Source: JBJELF01 sp051879015 (GTDB lineage: Bacteria; Bacillota; Clostridia; Lachnospirales; Lachnospiraceae). Taken from it: DNA of 50,841 nt. Location: NCBI GenBank assembly GCA_051879015.1, contig JBJELF010000083.1, forward strand, positions 1 to 50,841, read 5' to 3'. The notes under the pieces were generated by a model. It was given only the letters and a program-made list of their open reading frames with translations. It was not told the DNA's origin and ran no database searches. The translations under genes and the position numbers were made by a program. The stretch's first letter is position 1. Each line of letters begins with the position of its first letter. Below, piece after piece: positions 1-8,093 of the stretch.

Positions 1-12
1 CTGTTTAATTTT

Positions 13-1170
13 TTACCTTTGAGTGGTCTGCAGCAATTTGGTCTTCATTTCCTGCTCCATCTTCTGCAGCTGCAGTTCTGCTTCGTGACGTTTTTGGCGG
101 CCTTCCTGCTGAATTTGCATTACCTCAGTCAGAGTGGAAATCAGCATTTCATTGCTGGATACCAAAGTTTCCATGTCAACAACACCTCGCTCCGATTCTT
201 TGGCAATTTCAATGCTGGACATTTTGAGCGTTTCTGCATTTTTACGCAGCAGTTGGTTAGTTAAGTCGGTCACTTCATGCTGAGCTTTTGCTGCCTGAGC
301 GGAATGAGCAATACCCATAGAAAGTACCATCTGACTCTTCCACAGAGGAATTGTGTTGACAATTGTGGATTGGATTTTTTCAGACATAACGGTATCGTTA
401 TTTTGAACGAGACGAATCTGTGGTGCCATCTGCAGAGAAACCATGCGGGTCAGTTCCAAGTCATGAATTTTTTTCTCAAAGCGATTAATTTGAGAGTTCA
501 AATCATTGACTGCCTGCGCATCTTCTGGAAGAGCCGAGGTATTGGCCTTGGCAATCAGGGCAGGCAATTCTTCTGCTTGAATTTTTGCCAGTTTTTTCTT
601 TCCTGCCAAAATATACATGGATAATTCTTTGAAATAGGTTTTGTTGAGTTCATACATTTTATCGAGAGTGGCAACATCTTTCAGCAGCTGAATCTGGTGG
701 GACTCCAGTACTTCACAGATATTGTCTACATTGGCTTCTGCTTTTTCATAACGAGCTTTCATATTGGTCAGGCTATTGGATTTCTTTTTGAAAAATCCTA
801 AAAATCCTTTTTCCTCTTCTTGCTCTTCAAACCCTTTTAATTCGGTAACCACTTGAGCCAGCATATCGCCCATTTCACCCAAGTCCTTGGTGCGGACATT
901 GTTCAGAGTAGTTTCGGAAAAATCAGCAATCTTTTTCTGAGCGCCTACACCGTACTGCAAAATCATAGAAGAGTTACTGAGATCAATCTTAGAAGCAAAA
1001 TCCTCTACCATTTTTTTCTCAGCTGGAGAGAGCATACTGTCATCTAGCTCTGGCGGAATCACTGGCTTTGGTTCTTCTTTTTTTTCTGCGAGGGGAGCGG
1101 CCTCCTCGAAAGGATTAAAGGTCAATTCGGGCGCACTCTGCATAAAATCTTTTAATTCTGTTTCGTTCAT
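13..1170 (-). CDS. Toxic anion resistance protein, TelA family
   Basis: The 385-aa product matches the TelA/KlaA family in length and overall character: soluble, largely helical, rich in Lys/Glu/Gln, with long predicted coiled-coil stretches (roughly residues 100-260 and 300-380) and no membrane segment. The family is linked to tellurite resistance and to cell-envelope stress; its biochemical activity is unknown. The ATG start is preceded by an AGGAGG site. It lies 38 bases after the XpaC-like gene on the same strand, so the two are probably co-transcribed, a pairing common in Firmicutes. Together with the TerD cluster 9 kb away it suggests a shared stress function, which is inference. Confidence 0.85.
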   Translation of the reverse strand: MNETELKDFMQSAPELTFNPFEEAAPLAEKKEEPKPVIPPELDDSMLSPAEKKMVEDFASKIDLSNSSMILQYGVGAQKKIADFSETTLNNVRTKDLGEMGDMLAQVVTELKGFEEQEEEKGFLGFFKKKSNSLTNMKARYEKAEANVDNICEVLESHQIQLLKDVATLDKMYELNKTYFKELSMYILAGKKKLAKIQAEELPALIAKANTSALPEDAQAVNDLNSQINRFEKKIHDLELTRMVSLQMAPQIRLVQNNDTVMSEKIQSTIVNTIPLWKSQMVLSMGIAHSAQAAKAQHEVTDLTNQLLRKNAETLKMSSIEIAKESERGVVDMETLVSSNEMLISTLTEVMQIQQEGRQKRHEAELQLQKMEQEMKTKLLQTTQR

Positions 1171-1208
1171 AATCGTTTTTCCTCCTGATTACTCTAAAAG
1201 TTTCGTTC

Positions 1209-2621
1209 TTATTTTTGTTCGTTCAAATCAAAATCTTTTTGGTTGGTCAATCCCTCTGATGCAAACATAGTGTGGAGCACGCTGATATCTGAAGAAATGT
1301 CCATCGCCGTATCGTCGAAGAGGCGGTCAAATAATTGTTCGAAAGCTTCATTGATGGTGTCCAATGTGTTTAAAATTTCCTCTTGTGTGCTGGCGATGTT
1401 GTTCCTCTTTATGGGCTGGGCTTCAAATTGTTCATAGGTTTGCAGCAGTTTGACTGTGGTGGGAAGATAGTAATCTAACATACGGCGGATATCGGGCAGA
1501 TGTTCGGGAGATTGTTTCACTAGCTCAAAGATTTTTTCGGTGATAAGTTCGAGACGGCTGATTTTGGCAGAAATTTCTTCTCCAGACAAATTTGCCTGAA
1601 TCGTATGAATTTGCTGTAAGTAGTGCTCTCCCTGTTCCAAAGACTGATATAATTTTTTTGTCTTTTCATCTAAATTTTCTTTGCGAAGACGTTCCGCTTC
1701 TTCTGCATCTTTACGCTGTTGTTCTTCTAACTGTAATTGTTTTTGCTGAGCTTGGATTTGCCGATATTGCTCATAGAGTTTGTCATTGAGCATCAGACAA
1801 GTGTTGTCATCACTGATATGTCCCTGTGGAAACGTGCGGCGTTTGATGAGACGATTGACATCCTTTAGAACATAGGATACGGGGCGGTTGACGCTCTGGG
1901 CTAAGTCATTGATATCGCAGTAAGCATGTTTTTGAAATTGTTTTACATATTTTTTAACTCGTTTTCTTAGGTTTGTTTTCGCGCAGCCATAGACGAAAAG
2001 GGCTATGCCAAGTCCTCCAAATAAAAGATTGGGGATATTTTCATATAAAAAATAAGAATTTAGTAAAGGAATGAGTACGATTTTGGCATTCCATACAGTC
2101 ATGACAGCACCTGCTGCCTTGAACCAAGTTCCGGATGCAGGAAGCTGATAGTAAATTTTGTTTTCTGCCTGTTTTTGAGGTCGCTGCAGAGCCTTGTCAC
2201 GCTGCTTCATCCACTCTGCAGTAGCTCCTATTGGTCGGAAGGCACCGTTGGAGTGAGAGGTGACAACTCGATTGGAGTTTCTTGGCTGTTGACCGCCAGT
2301 GTAGTGTGTCTTTTCTTCTAGGATTTCACTGTCTGCCACTACACTTTTTTCCATATATTCCTTGTCCATGCGTTTAAAGTAGTGGCTGGCTTCGTCGGTT
2401 ATTTGACGAGAAAATTTTATAGCGCTGTCGGCAACTTGGCGAGAAAATTCTACAGCACTATCGCTGGCACGTTGTGCTACATCGGAGGCAGCATCTTTTG
2501 CGGTGTCCATAGCACTGTTGATTACATAGTTGAGGTCATTTCCTAATTTTTCTGTATCAATTTGTTGTTTAATTTCATCAAGCAGATCATTGAGCTGCTT
2601 GTCAATATCTGATGAATTCAC
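1209..2621 (-). CDS. XpaC-like (5-bromo-4-chloroindolyl phosphate hydrolysis family) membrane protein
   Basis: The 470-aa protein has an amphipathic helical N-terminus (about residues 1-100) with repeated A-x-D-x-A-x-x-F-S-R-Q stretches, a hydrophobic hairpin near residues 165-215, and a long C-terminal coiled coil rich in Gln/Glu. This resembles XpaC, which commonly sits beside TelA; the historical hydrolase name does not establish an activity. It is longer than typical XpaC proteins because of the N-terminal extension. The start is GTG, with AGGAGG five bases upstream. First gene of a probable two-gene operon with telA. Function unknown; membrane association is inferred from the hydrophobic segments. 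Confidence 0.7.
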   Translation of the reverse strand: MNSSDIDKQLNDLLDEIKQQIDTEKLGNDLNYVINSAMDTAKDAASDVAQRASDSAVEFSRQVADSAIKFSRQITDEASHYFKRMDKEYMEKSVVADSEILEEKTHYTGGQQPRNSNRVVTSHSNGAFRPIGATAEWMKQRDKALQRPQKQAENKIYYQLPASGTWFKAAGAVMTVWNAKIVLIPLLNSYFLYENIPNLLFGGLGIALFVYGCAKTNLRKRVKKYVKQFQKHAYCDINDLAQSVNRPVSYVLKDVNRLIKRRTFPQGHISDDNTCLMLNDKLYEQYRQIQAQQKQLQLEEQQRKDAEEAERLRKENLDEKTKKLYQSLEQGEHYLQQIHTIQANLSGEEISAKISRLELITEKIFELVKQSPEHLPDIRRMLDYYLPTTVKLLQTYEQFEAQPIKRNNIASTQEEILNTLDTINEAFEQLFDRLFDDTAMDISSDISVLHTMFASEGLTNQKDFDLNEQK

Positions 2622-2748
2622 GATGTCCTCCTGAAAAATAATTTATATATTTTCTTTATGATACCAAAAAAATGGAGCGATGTCCATTACATATTGTTTA
2701 GATTTTAGAATATCTTGTGATTGAAAGTGCCATCATTTTTGGGGTCGT

Positions 2749-2877
2749 GTGGATGAATTTATTTTAGAGATGTGGGATAAGATTTTTTGGAGTGATATGC
2801 ATGGTACATTTTATATGATAAAGTATGTACTTCCATATATGCAGAAAAATGAGAATGGAGGCTCTATTATCAATAGT
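2749..2877 (+). pseudogene. Remnant of a short-chain dehydrogenase/reductase
   Basis: A stretch of about 43 codons resembles the middle of classical SDR enzymes: W-D-K-I-F, then G-T-F-Y-M-I-K-Y-V-L-P-Y-M, then G-G-S-I-I-N-S, which matches the helix preceding the catalytic Ser-Tyr-Lys segment. There is no Rossmann N-terminus upstream (a stop lies about 25 bases before) and no catalytic YxxxK downstream; the reading frame continues into a hairpin and ends at 2943. No ribosome site precedes it. Best explained as a decayed fragment left by a deletion. Confidence 0.55.
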
Positions 2878-2901
2878 GGTAAAATAATAGGGAAATTTCT
2901 A

Positions 2902-2938
2902 CTAGCACAAAAGAGGCTTAAGATCCCTTTTGTGCTAG
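2902..2938. terminator. Hairpin, possible end of the ABC exporter operon
   Basis: A perfect 12-bp inverted repeat (CTAGCACAAAAG, 13-base loop, CTTTTGTGCTAG). It lies about 75 bases beyond the stop of the minus-strand ABC ATPase gene. Neither strand has a clear T-run after it, so a terminator role is only suggested by position. Confidence 0.35.
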
Positions 2939-3012
2939 CGTAAATGCTCAATATTAGTTTCTAGTCAAGGATTCTTCACAGTAGTATGAGATTTTTTGTT
3001 GTCAATCCATAA

Positions 3013-3687
3013 TTAAGCGATTTTTCCATCTTTCATATATAAGATTCGGTCGCACTGCTGTGCAATATTTTTATCATGGGTCACGATTAAAACCGTTTTT
3101 CCGCTGTCGCATATTGTTCGGAGAATATGGAGTACCTCTTCTCCTGTAGCGGAATCAAGTGCTCCCGTCGGTTCATCTGCCAAAATAATATTTGGATCAT
3201 TTACCAACGCCCTTGCAATTGCCACTCTCTGTTGTTCTCCGCCAGATAATAAACTGACACGTGTCTTTTTTAATTTGCTAAGACCAAATTGATTCAATAG
3301 CTCATTGATACGCGTTTTCGGAATCTTCTTTTTGCTGTAGTCTAAGGGAATCATGATATTTTCCAATACGGTATCCTCTTTAATCAGTGCAAAATCTTGA
3401 ATGACATAGCCAAACAATTGATTTCTTATGTTAGCCATCTGCTTTTCTGTCTTTTTCGTGATATTGGTGCCATTTAATTGATACATTCCCGATGTGATTT
3501 TGTCCAGGCAGCCAATCAAGTTTAACAAAGTTGATTTTCCGCACCCACTAGCTCCCATAATCGCTACCATTTCGCCCTCCTGTATACACAAGTTGATTCC
3601 CTTCAATACTTCTAATGTTCGCTCTCCTATCGAAAAGGATTTGCAAATTTCTTTCATTTCAATCACAATTGACTTATTTTCGTTCAT
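3013..3687 (-). CDS. ABC transporter ATP-binding protein, MacB/LolD type
   Basis: This 224-aa ATPase has Walker A GASGCGKST (about residues 44-52), the signature LSGGEQQRVAIARAL (about 142-156), Walker B IILADEPTGALDS (about 162-174) and the switch His in VTHD (about 204). The wording of Walker B and D-loop is typical of the MacB/LolD/FtsE class, which powers extrusion or mechanotransmission rather than import. Last gene of a minus-strand operon, 18 bases after the second permease gene. ATG start with a usable upstream purine stretch. Substrate unknown; peptide or antibiotic export is the usual role of such operons. Confidence 0.92.
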   Translation of the reverse strand: MNENKSIVIEMKEICKSFSIGERTLEVLKGINLCIQEGEMVAIMGASGCGKSTLLNLIGCLDKITSGMYQLNGTNITKKTEKQMANIRNQLFGYVIQDFALIKEDTVLENIMIPLDYSKKKIPKTRINELLNQFGLSKLKKTRVSLLSGGEQQRVAIARALVNDPNIILADEPTGALDSATGEEVLHILRTICDSGKTVLIVTHDKNIAQQCDRILYMKDGKIA

Positions 3688-3705
3688 ACTATGCCTCCAA
3701 GATGA

Positions 3706-4857
3706 TTATTCATATTGCTTAAATAGTTCACTTACCTGCAATCGGTTCCAAACAAAAGCAGGTATCGCCAAAATAATGCCTAACAGAATGATTCCAAATA
3801 GAATGCTCGCTCCAACTGCAAATATATTTTTAAGAATTACTCCTGTTAAAAGCCAACCAATTAATATTGGAACACTCATGTGTACCAACATCTGTAATCC
3901 CATTTGCCGTTGTGTTGCTCCACATAGTATATGGATGGAGCCGTATCGCATATGTGTATTAATATATTGCAAAAGCATCGTAACACTGCCGACAATACAA
4001 TATAGTAATAGTAAGATTAGCATGGCATAATCTCTGCTATATACCGTTTGATAATACGTTTCGACCAATTCAAGCTGTTCTTGAAAAGAAACAAATTCCA
4101 AATCAAATAACCCAAGTTCTTTGGATTTGACTGATATTCTTTCAAGCACTTCTGGATTATCGGTTTCTATCTGTAAAACATGAAACAAATTTATATTTTG
4201 GTATCCATTATTAAAAGCCTCCCTCGGAACCCATGGAACTACAAACGAAGAATCTAAGGAAATTGTTTGATAATCTATGGATGGATTCAGATAAAAAGAG
4301 TTAGGCTCTAATATGCCAACAATTTCAAATGTACTTTTATCTAATGCTTCATTCACAAATGTGGTTCCAATCGTATATTGTTCTGCGAGTTTCTCTCCTA
4401 TCAAAACAGGAATCACTTCCTTTTCATCAATCACCTCCTTTAGTTCTTCCTCATAAAACATACGTCCTTGTATAACATCTAGGTCATATAAATCGCAAAA
4501 TGATTGATTGACTTGCAAAATATCCCTTTCCTGACCATTCCATATCACCTTATTGGTCATATGAATATACACAGTTGCTTGTTTTGTGATGTATTGATAT
4601 AATTCCTTACATTTTATGGAAGATTCATCTGTACTCAAGGTATTCATAATGGTCACGACATCGGATTTGTCAATGGTAACATACATATTTCGCTGTTCAG
4701 TACAATGCATCACTTGCTGTGAAAATAAATTGACCTGATAAAATTTTGCGGCGAGTGATGAAAATAATAATATGGATACGATAATTTGGGCATAAATCGG
4801 AAGATATTTGCCCGGATGTTTTTTTACTTCCCTCAATGCATATTTTACGATTGCCAT
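3706..4857 (-). CDS. ABC transporter permease, FtsX/MacB-like
   Basis: The 383-aa protein has one N-terminal membrane helix (about residues 15-37), an extracytoplasmic domain of about 220 residues, then three C-terminal helices (about 275-375). This is the MacB-type layout. It partners the neighbouring permease and the ATPase. The start is an ATG preceded by an AGGAGG-like site in the 9-base gap after the upstream gene. Function inferred from topology and operon. Confidence 0.75.
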   Translation of the reverse strand: MAIVKYALREVKKHPGKYLPIYAQIIVSILLFSSLAAKFYQVNLFSQQVMHCTEQRNMYVTIDKSDVVTIMNTLSTDESSIKCKELYQYITKQATVYIHMTNKVIWNGQERDILQVNQSFCDLYDLDVIQGRMFYEEELKEVIDEKEVIPVLIGEKLAEQYTIGTTFVNEALDKSTFEIVGILEPNSFYLNPSIDYQTISLDSSFVVPWVPREAFNNGYQNINLFHVLQIETDNPEVLERISVKSKELGLFDLEFVSFQEQLELVETYYQTVYSRDYAMLILLLLYCIVGSVTMLLQYINTHMRYGSIHILCGATQRQMGLQMLVHMSVPILIGWLLTGVILKNIFAVGASILFGIILLGIILAIPAFVWNRLQVSELFKQYE

Positions 4858-4866
4858 TTCTTCCTC

Positions 4867-5889
4867 CTAATATTGCTTCTTTATTTTCATGATTGGTATA
4901 TGTATTTGTTTGCATAAGGATATACTCTCAAAAATAATCAATAATATCCATTGAGCCAAGCTAATGATGCCACCTAAAATAATGGCTTCCGATGTAATCT
5001 TGGTATAAAGTCCAATCACAATCATACTGATAGACATTCCAATTAGAATAAATAGACCTGTGGAAGCGGTAAATGGAACAGCAAGCCCCAAAAAGATTTT
5101 GTCCACAGTACCTCCAACCATCTTTCTGACCAATATCTCCTGTTTTCTGGCATTCACCCAATATCCTGCGATATTGCCAAAGTTAAACAGATTCAAGAGA
5201 ACTAGCAAACTCATTTGGAGTAAATAATAGGTGGCGTCGGTAGATTGTAATAATCGTGAACCCAAATACCCATTTGCATGATCTTCTAGTACCATTATCT
5301 GTGCATATGGATTTTTACTTAAAATTTTTGCTGCTAATGCATCATAGATAAAATTCGTATGTTCTTCGGCATCCAAATAATAGATTCCTTTCACAGCAGT
5401 CTGAGGGTTCTGATTCAGTTCTCCCCTCATATCCACTACAAAGGTTTCTTTTGCCAGTCGTTTGCTGTAAGAACCCATTACTTTATAATAATTTCCCTTA
5501 TAATAGTAGTTAGCTGCTGCTGTCTTAGACCAATCATCATATTGATCGTTTCGTAGCCAGATGCCATAGTACTCATCATTCGCTAAACTCCATATATTCT
5601 GTTGATTGGAATACAATTCCACACCGTTTTGACTATTTGATTTCGATACATTCATAGAAGTTTCATTTGTATATTCTTTTAAAAAATCTGCGAGTTCTTT
5701 TTGTTGAAACGAATCCTGCGAATCTGCTTGTAAAATCGAGATTTTCTTTGTATGCTCTGAGAATTCTACTGCTATCCCACGTTCTTTGTTTGTGAATGCT
5801 ACAGCGAACAAACAATCAGCCATAATGATTCCTCCCATCATACTGCAGAAGAAAATAATCAGTGCATATTTTTGTAAATATCGTTTCAT
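4867..5889 (-). CDS. ABC transporter permease-like protein, first gene of exporter operon
   Basis: A 340-aa membrane protein with an N-terminal helix (about residues 8-30), a large extracytoplasmic region and three C-terminal helices (about 225-330), matching a MacB/FtsX-type permease although sequence conservation is low. It starts with ATG and an AAAGGAG site. The two dissimilar permeases and one ATPase would form a heteromeric exporter. The gene opens a minus-strand operon whose upstream region contains an inverted duplication shared with the divergent side (5938-6164). No regulator gene is next to it. Confidence 0.7.
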   Translation of the reverse strand: MKRYLQKYALIIFFCSMMGGIIMADCLFAVAFTNKERGIAVEFSEHTKKISILQADSQDSFQQKELADFLKEYTNETSMNVSKSNSQNGVELYSNQQNIWSLANDEYYGIWLRNDQYDDWSKTAAANYYYKGNYYKVMGSYSKRLAKETFVVDMRGELNQNPQTAVKGIYYLDAEEHTNFIYDALAAKILSKNPYAQIMVLEDHANGYLGSRLLQSTDATYYLLQMSLLVLLNLFNFGNIAGYWVNARKQEILVRKMVGGTVDKIFLGLAVPFTASTGLFILIGMSISMIVIGLYTKITSEAIILGGIISLAQWILLIIFESISLCKQIHIPIMKIKKQY

Positions 5890-6022
5890 TGTAATGCTCC
5901 TTTCTTTTACATTTTTTTAATATTTCCTTTCTAATCTCTTCATTATTTAAAACGAGTAGAGTTTACAAAATACTTCATTTTTTAAAATTTGTTTGCAGCA
6001 GTTTTTGTTGTTGAGTTTTATA

Positions 6023-6051
6023 TTGACATTCGACATCAAAAATGGTATCAT
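6023..6051 (+). promoter_or_regulatory. Sigma-A-type promoter
   Basis: TTGACA at 6023-6028, exactly 17 bases, then TATCAT at 6046-6051. The predicted start of transcription (about 6058) lies just before the palindrome at 6064-6082, so a repressor there would block it. It reads towards the glycosyltransferase, with a leader of about 230 bases. Confidence 0.65.
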
Positions 6052-6063
6052 TCCAACATAACT

Positions 6064-6082
6064 GTACTAGTTTAACTAGTAC
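6064..6082. promoter_or_regulatory. Operator-like palindrome
   Basis: GTACTAGTT-T-AACTAGTAC: two perfect 9-base half-sites around one central base, placed immediately after the promoter at 6023-6051. The size and symmetry fit a dimeric repressor of a GntR- or MarR-like type; the regulator is not in this window and cannot be named. Confidence 0.6.
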
Positions 6083-6288
6083 GCTTATTTATATTAGTTG
6101 AGTTTTATGATGTAATAGAAAAAGTGAAGTATTTTGTGGACTTCAATCGTTTGAAAGAATGAAGGATTTAGAAAAAAGTTTGAAATGACCGATAGAAGAA
6201 AAATGTTAAGAATGGGATTTTAAGAATAGGTATGGAAAGAATCAAATTCAAAAGAACGATTGGAGAAACGGTAAAAGAAAGGATTTTA

Positions 6289-7329
6289 ATGATGAAATAT
6301 TTGACGATAACAGTACCTTGTTTTAATTCAGAACAATATCTAAAGCGTTGCCTTGATTCTTTGATTGTAGGCGGAGAATATGTGGAAATTATTGTTGTAG
6401 ATGATGGTTCTACGGATAAGACAGGGGAGATTGCAGATGAGTACGAGAGACGATTTCCAAATGTGGTAAAGGTCGTACATAAAGAAAATGGTGGACATGG
6501 CTCTGGAGTGAATACAGGCTTGCGATTGGCTACAGGAAAATATTTTAAAGTGGTGGATTCGGATGACTGGCTTGAGGAAGTGGCGTATATAAAAGTTTTA
6601 AATCAGTTAGCGGATTGGTGCAGAAAAAAGCAGGGGGAGAAGGAGATTAGTCCAGATTTACTCATTTGCAATTATACCTACAATCATTTGGATGAGGGGA
6701 CAAAGAAAGTGATGCGCTACCGAAATGTATTTCCAGAAGGAAGAAACTGCACATGGGAAGAAATTGGAAGTTTTCGACCTTCCCAATATTTGATTATGCA
6801 TGCCTTGATTTATCGGACAGCGGTGCTGAGAAGGTCTGGCGTGGTGCTGCCGGAGCATACTTTTTATGTGGATAATATCTTTGCCTATCGTCCCCTGCCT
6901 TATGTGAAATGGCTTTATTATATGGATGTCAATCTGTATCAGTATTATCTGGGCAGAGGTGACCAGTCAGTCAACGAAAAGGTGTTGATTCAAAGAATTG
7001 AGCAGCAGATTAAAGTGACAAAAATTGTAGCAGAATGTGTGGATTTGGACAGAATAGAGAAAGTACATCCTAAATTGGCAAATTATATGTACCGCAATAT
7101 TTCTATTATGATGGCAATTTCGTCCATTCATTTATTATTGAAGGGGGATGAACAGGCCATGATGAAGCATCGTAAGCTTTGGATGGACATTAAGAGGATG
7201 AATCGCAGATTGTACTATCATCTGAGATATCGTACCCTAAGTGGTTTGACCAATCTGCCGGGAAAGGTAGGGAAAATGGCTGCAGTAACAGGATATCAGA
7301 TTGCAAAGCGAATCTATCAGTTTCAGTGA
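6289..7329 (+). CDS. Family 2 glycosyltransferase
   Basis: The 346-aa product carries the GT-A fold signature: TVPCFNSEQYLKRCLDSL near the start, VDDGSTDKTGEI (about residues 36-47), KENGGHGSGVNTGLRLATGKYFK-type motif and the DSDDW metal-binding box (about 90-95). Such enzymes move a sugar from a nucleotide donor onto lipid or polysaccharide acceptors at the cytoplasmic membrane. The ATG at 6289 follows AAAGGA with six-base spacing; upstream in-frame codons lack such a site. The stop codon TGA coincides with the start of repeat copy A. Substrate unknown; the gene precedes two envelope-type genes. Confidence 0.88.
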   Translation: MMKYLTITVPCFNSEQYLKRCLDSLIVGGEYVEIIVVDDGSTDKTGEIADEYERRFPNVVKVVHKENGGHGSGVNTGLRLATGKYFKVVDSDDWLEEVAYIKVLNQLADWCRKKQGEKEISPDLLICNYTYNHLDEGTKKVMRYRNVFPEGRNCTWEEIGSFRPSQYLIMHALIYRTAVLRRSGVVLPEHTFYVDNIFAYRPLPYVKWLYYMDVNLYQYYLGRGDQSVNEKVLIQRIEQQIKVTKIVAECVDLDRIEKVHPKLANYMYRNISIMMAISSIHLLLKGDEQAMMKHRKLWMDIKRMNRRLYYHLRYRTLSGLTNLPGKVGKMAAVTGYQIAKRIYQFQ

Positions 7330-7497
7330 TGTTTTGACCCTTTGATACCTATGGATTGCTCCGCACGTTGTGCTCTCGCAATCCAAAAACATTCGAAATC
7401 CGCCCGATTTGGGCTACTTTCTCATGTTTTGGCGGGTCCCAAAGTCATACCTGTTCATGCAAGCATGAAAGGTATGACCTTTTGACCCTGGTATCAT
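7327..7497 (+). repeat. MITE-like palindromic repeat, copy A (long form)
   Basis: A 171-base intergenic element that starts on the glycosyltransferase stop codon and ends with the terminal repeat TTTTGACCCTGGTATCAT (7480-7497). Inside are GGATTGC...GCAATCC, a CCGCC...GGCGG stem, and the palindrome GTCATACCT...AGGTATGAC around TTCATGCAAGCATGAA. Its left module is shortened by about 17 bases relative to copy H (30015-30201). Confidence 0.85.
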
Positions 7498-7526
7498 TTA
7501 ATAAAGAGAGATGAAAAGAGGAAAAT

Positions 7527-8093
7527 ATGGCATATATATACATTGCACTGGTGGATACACCAGGAATTTTCGCAGCAATTATACGAAGATTTTTGAAACA
7601 AAATTACATTCATGTCGTGATTGCTGCGGATGCGGAATTGACAGAAGCCTATAGTGTGGGACGGAGAAATCCAAGTATTCCTCTCATTGCCGGCTTTGAG
7701 AAGGAGAATAAAAATCAAATTTTACATGCGTTTCCAATGGCGATGTACCGAATTTGTGAGTTAGAATGTACACCATTACAGAAAAAAAGCATTATGGAGC
7801 AGCTGCACATGGATTATCGTAATCGCTTTCATATTCACTATGCAGTATTGGCACTGCCTTTTATTGTCATGGGTACTCCATTTTATATCAAAAATCAGTA
7901 TACTTGTTCCTCCTACGTGGCACGAATTTTGGAGAAGAATGGAATTATGATTTCAAAAAAACATTTTTCTCTGGTTACCCCAAAGGATTTTTATGAGTAT
8001 AAAAATATGCATGTGATTTTTGAGGGAAAATTATCAAAAATTGCTGAACACAGCTTTCCTTATAAGATAAGGAGAATTTCTGCCTATGAATAA
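7527..8093 (+). CDS. Putative permuted papain-like (YiiX/NlpC-type) hydrolase
   Basis: This 188-aa protein has an N-terminal strand-plus-histidine motif (Y-I-H-V-V-I-A-A-D, His about residue 29), followed by A-Y-S-V-G-R-R, and a later Cys in Y-T-C-S-S-Y-V-A-R-I-L (about residue 128). That His-first, Cys-later order is the hallmark of circularly permuted papain-fold proteins, which cleave amide or ester bonds in peptides or lipids. No signal peptide is visible. Its last 8 bases overlap the next gene, so the two are translationally coupled. Activity and substrate are inferred from motifs only. Confidence 0.6.
   Translation: MAYIYIALVDTPGIFAAIIRRFLKQNYIHVVIAADAELTEAYSVGRRNPSIPLIAGFEKENKNQILHAFPMAMYRICELECTPLQKKSIMEQLHMDYRNRFHIHYAVLALPFIVMGTPFYIKNQYTCSSYVARILEKNGIMISKKHFSLVTPKDFYEYKNMHVIFEGKLSKIAEHSFPYKIRRISAYE

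Larger units (their letters stand above)
5938..6164. repeat. Inverted duplication flanking promoter and operator
   Basis: The minus-strand sequence of 5938-5976 and the plus-strand sequence of 6126-6164 are both 39 bases long and agree at 32 positions; both begin GAAGTATTTTGT and end AATGAAG. Similarity continues weakly outward (TTTCTAA-like block near 5930 and its complement near 6170). The arms enclose 149 bases carrying the promoter and palindrome. They may be duplicated leader/regulator sites facing both ways, or terminal repeats of a small element. Confidence 0.75.
5890..6288. other. 399-base divergent intergenic region with regulatory structure
   Basis: No gene was found here. It separates the minus-strand ABC operon from the plus-strand glycosyltransferase. 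It contains a good promoter (6023-6051), a 19-base operator-like palindrome (6064-6082) and an inverted duplication of about 39 bases (5938-5976 and 6126-6164), each described separately. The stretch 6165-6276 is AT-rich with nothing recognisable. Confidence 0.7.
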
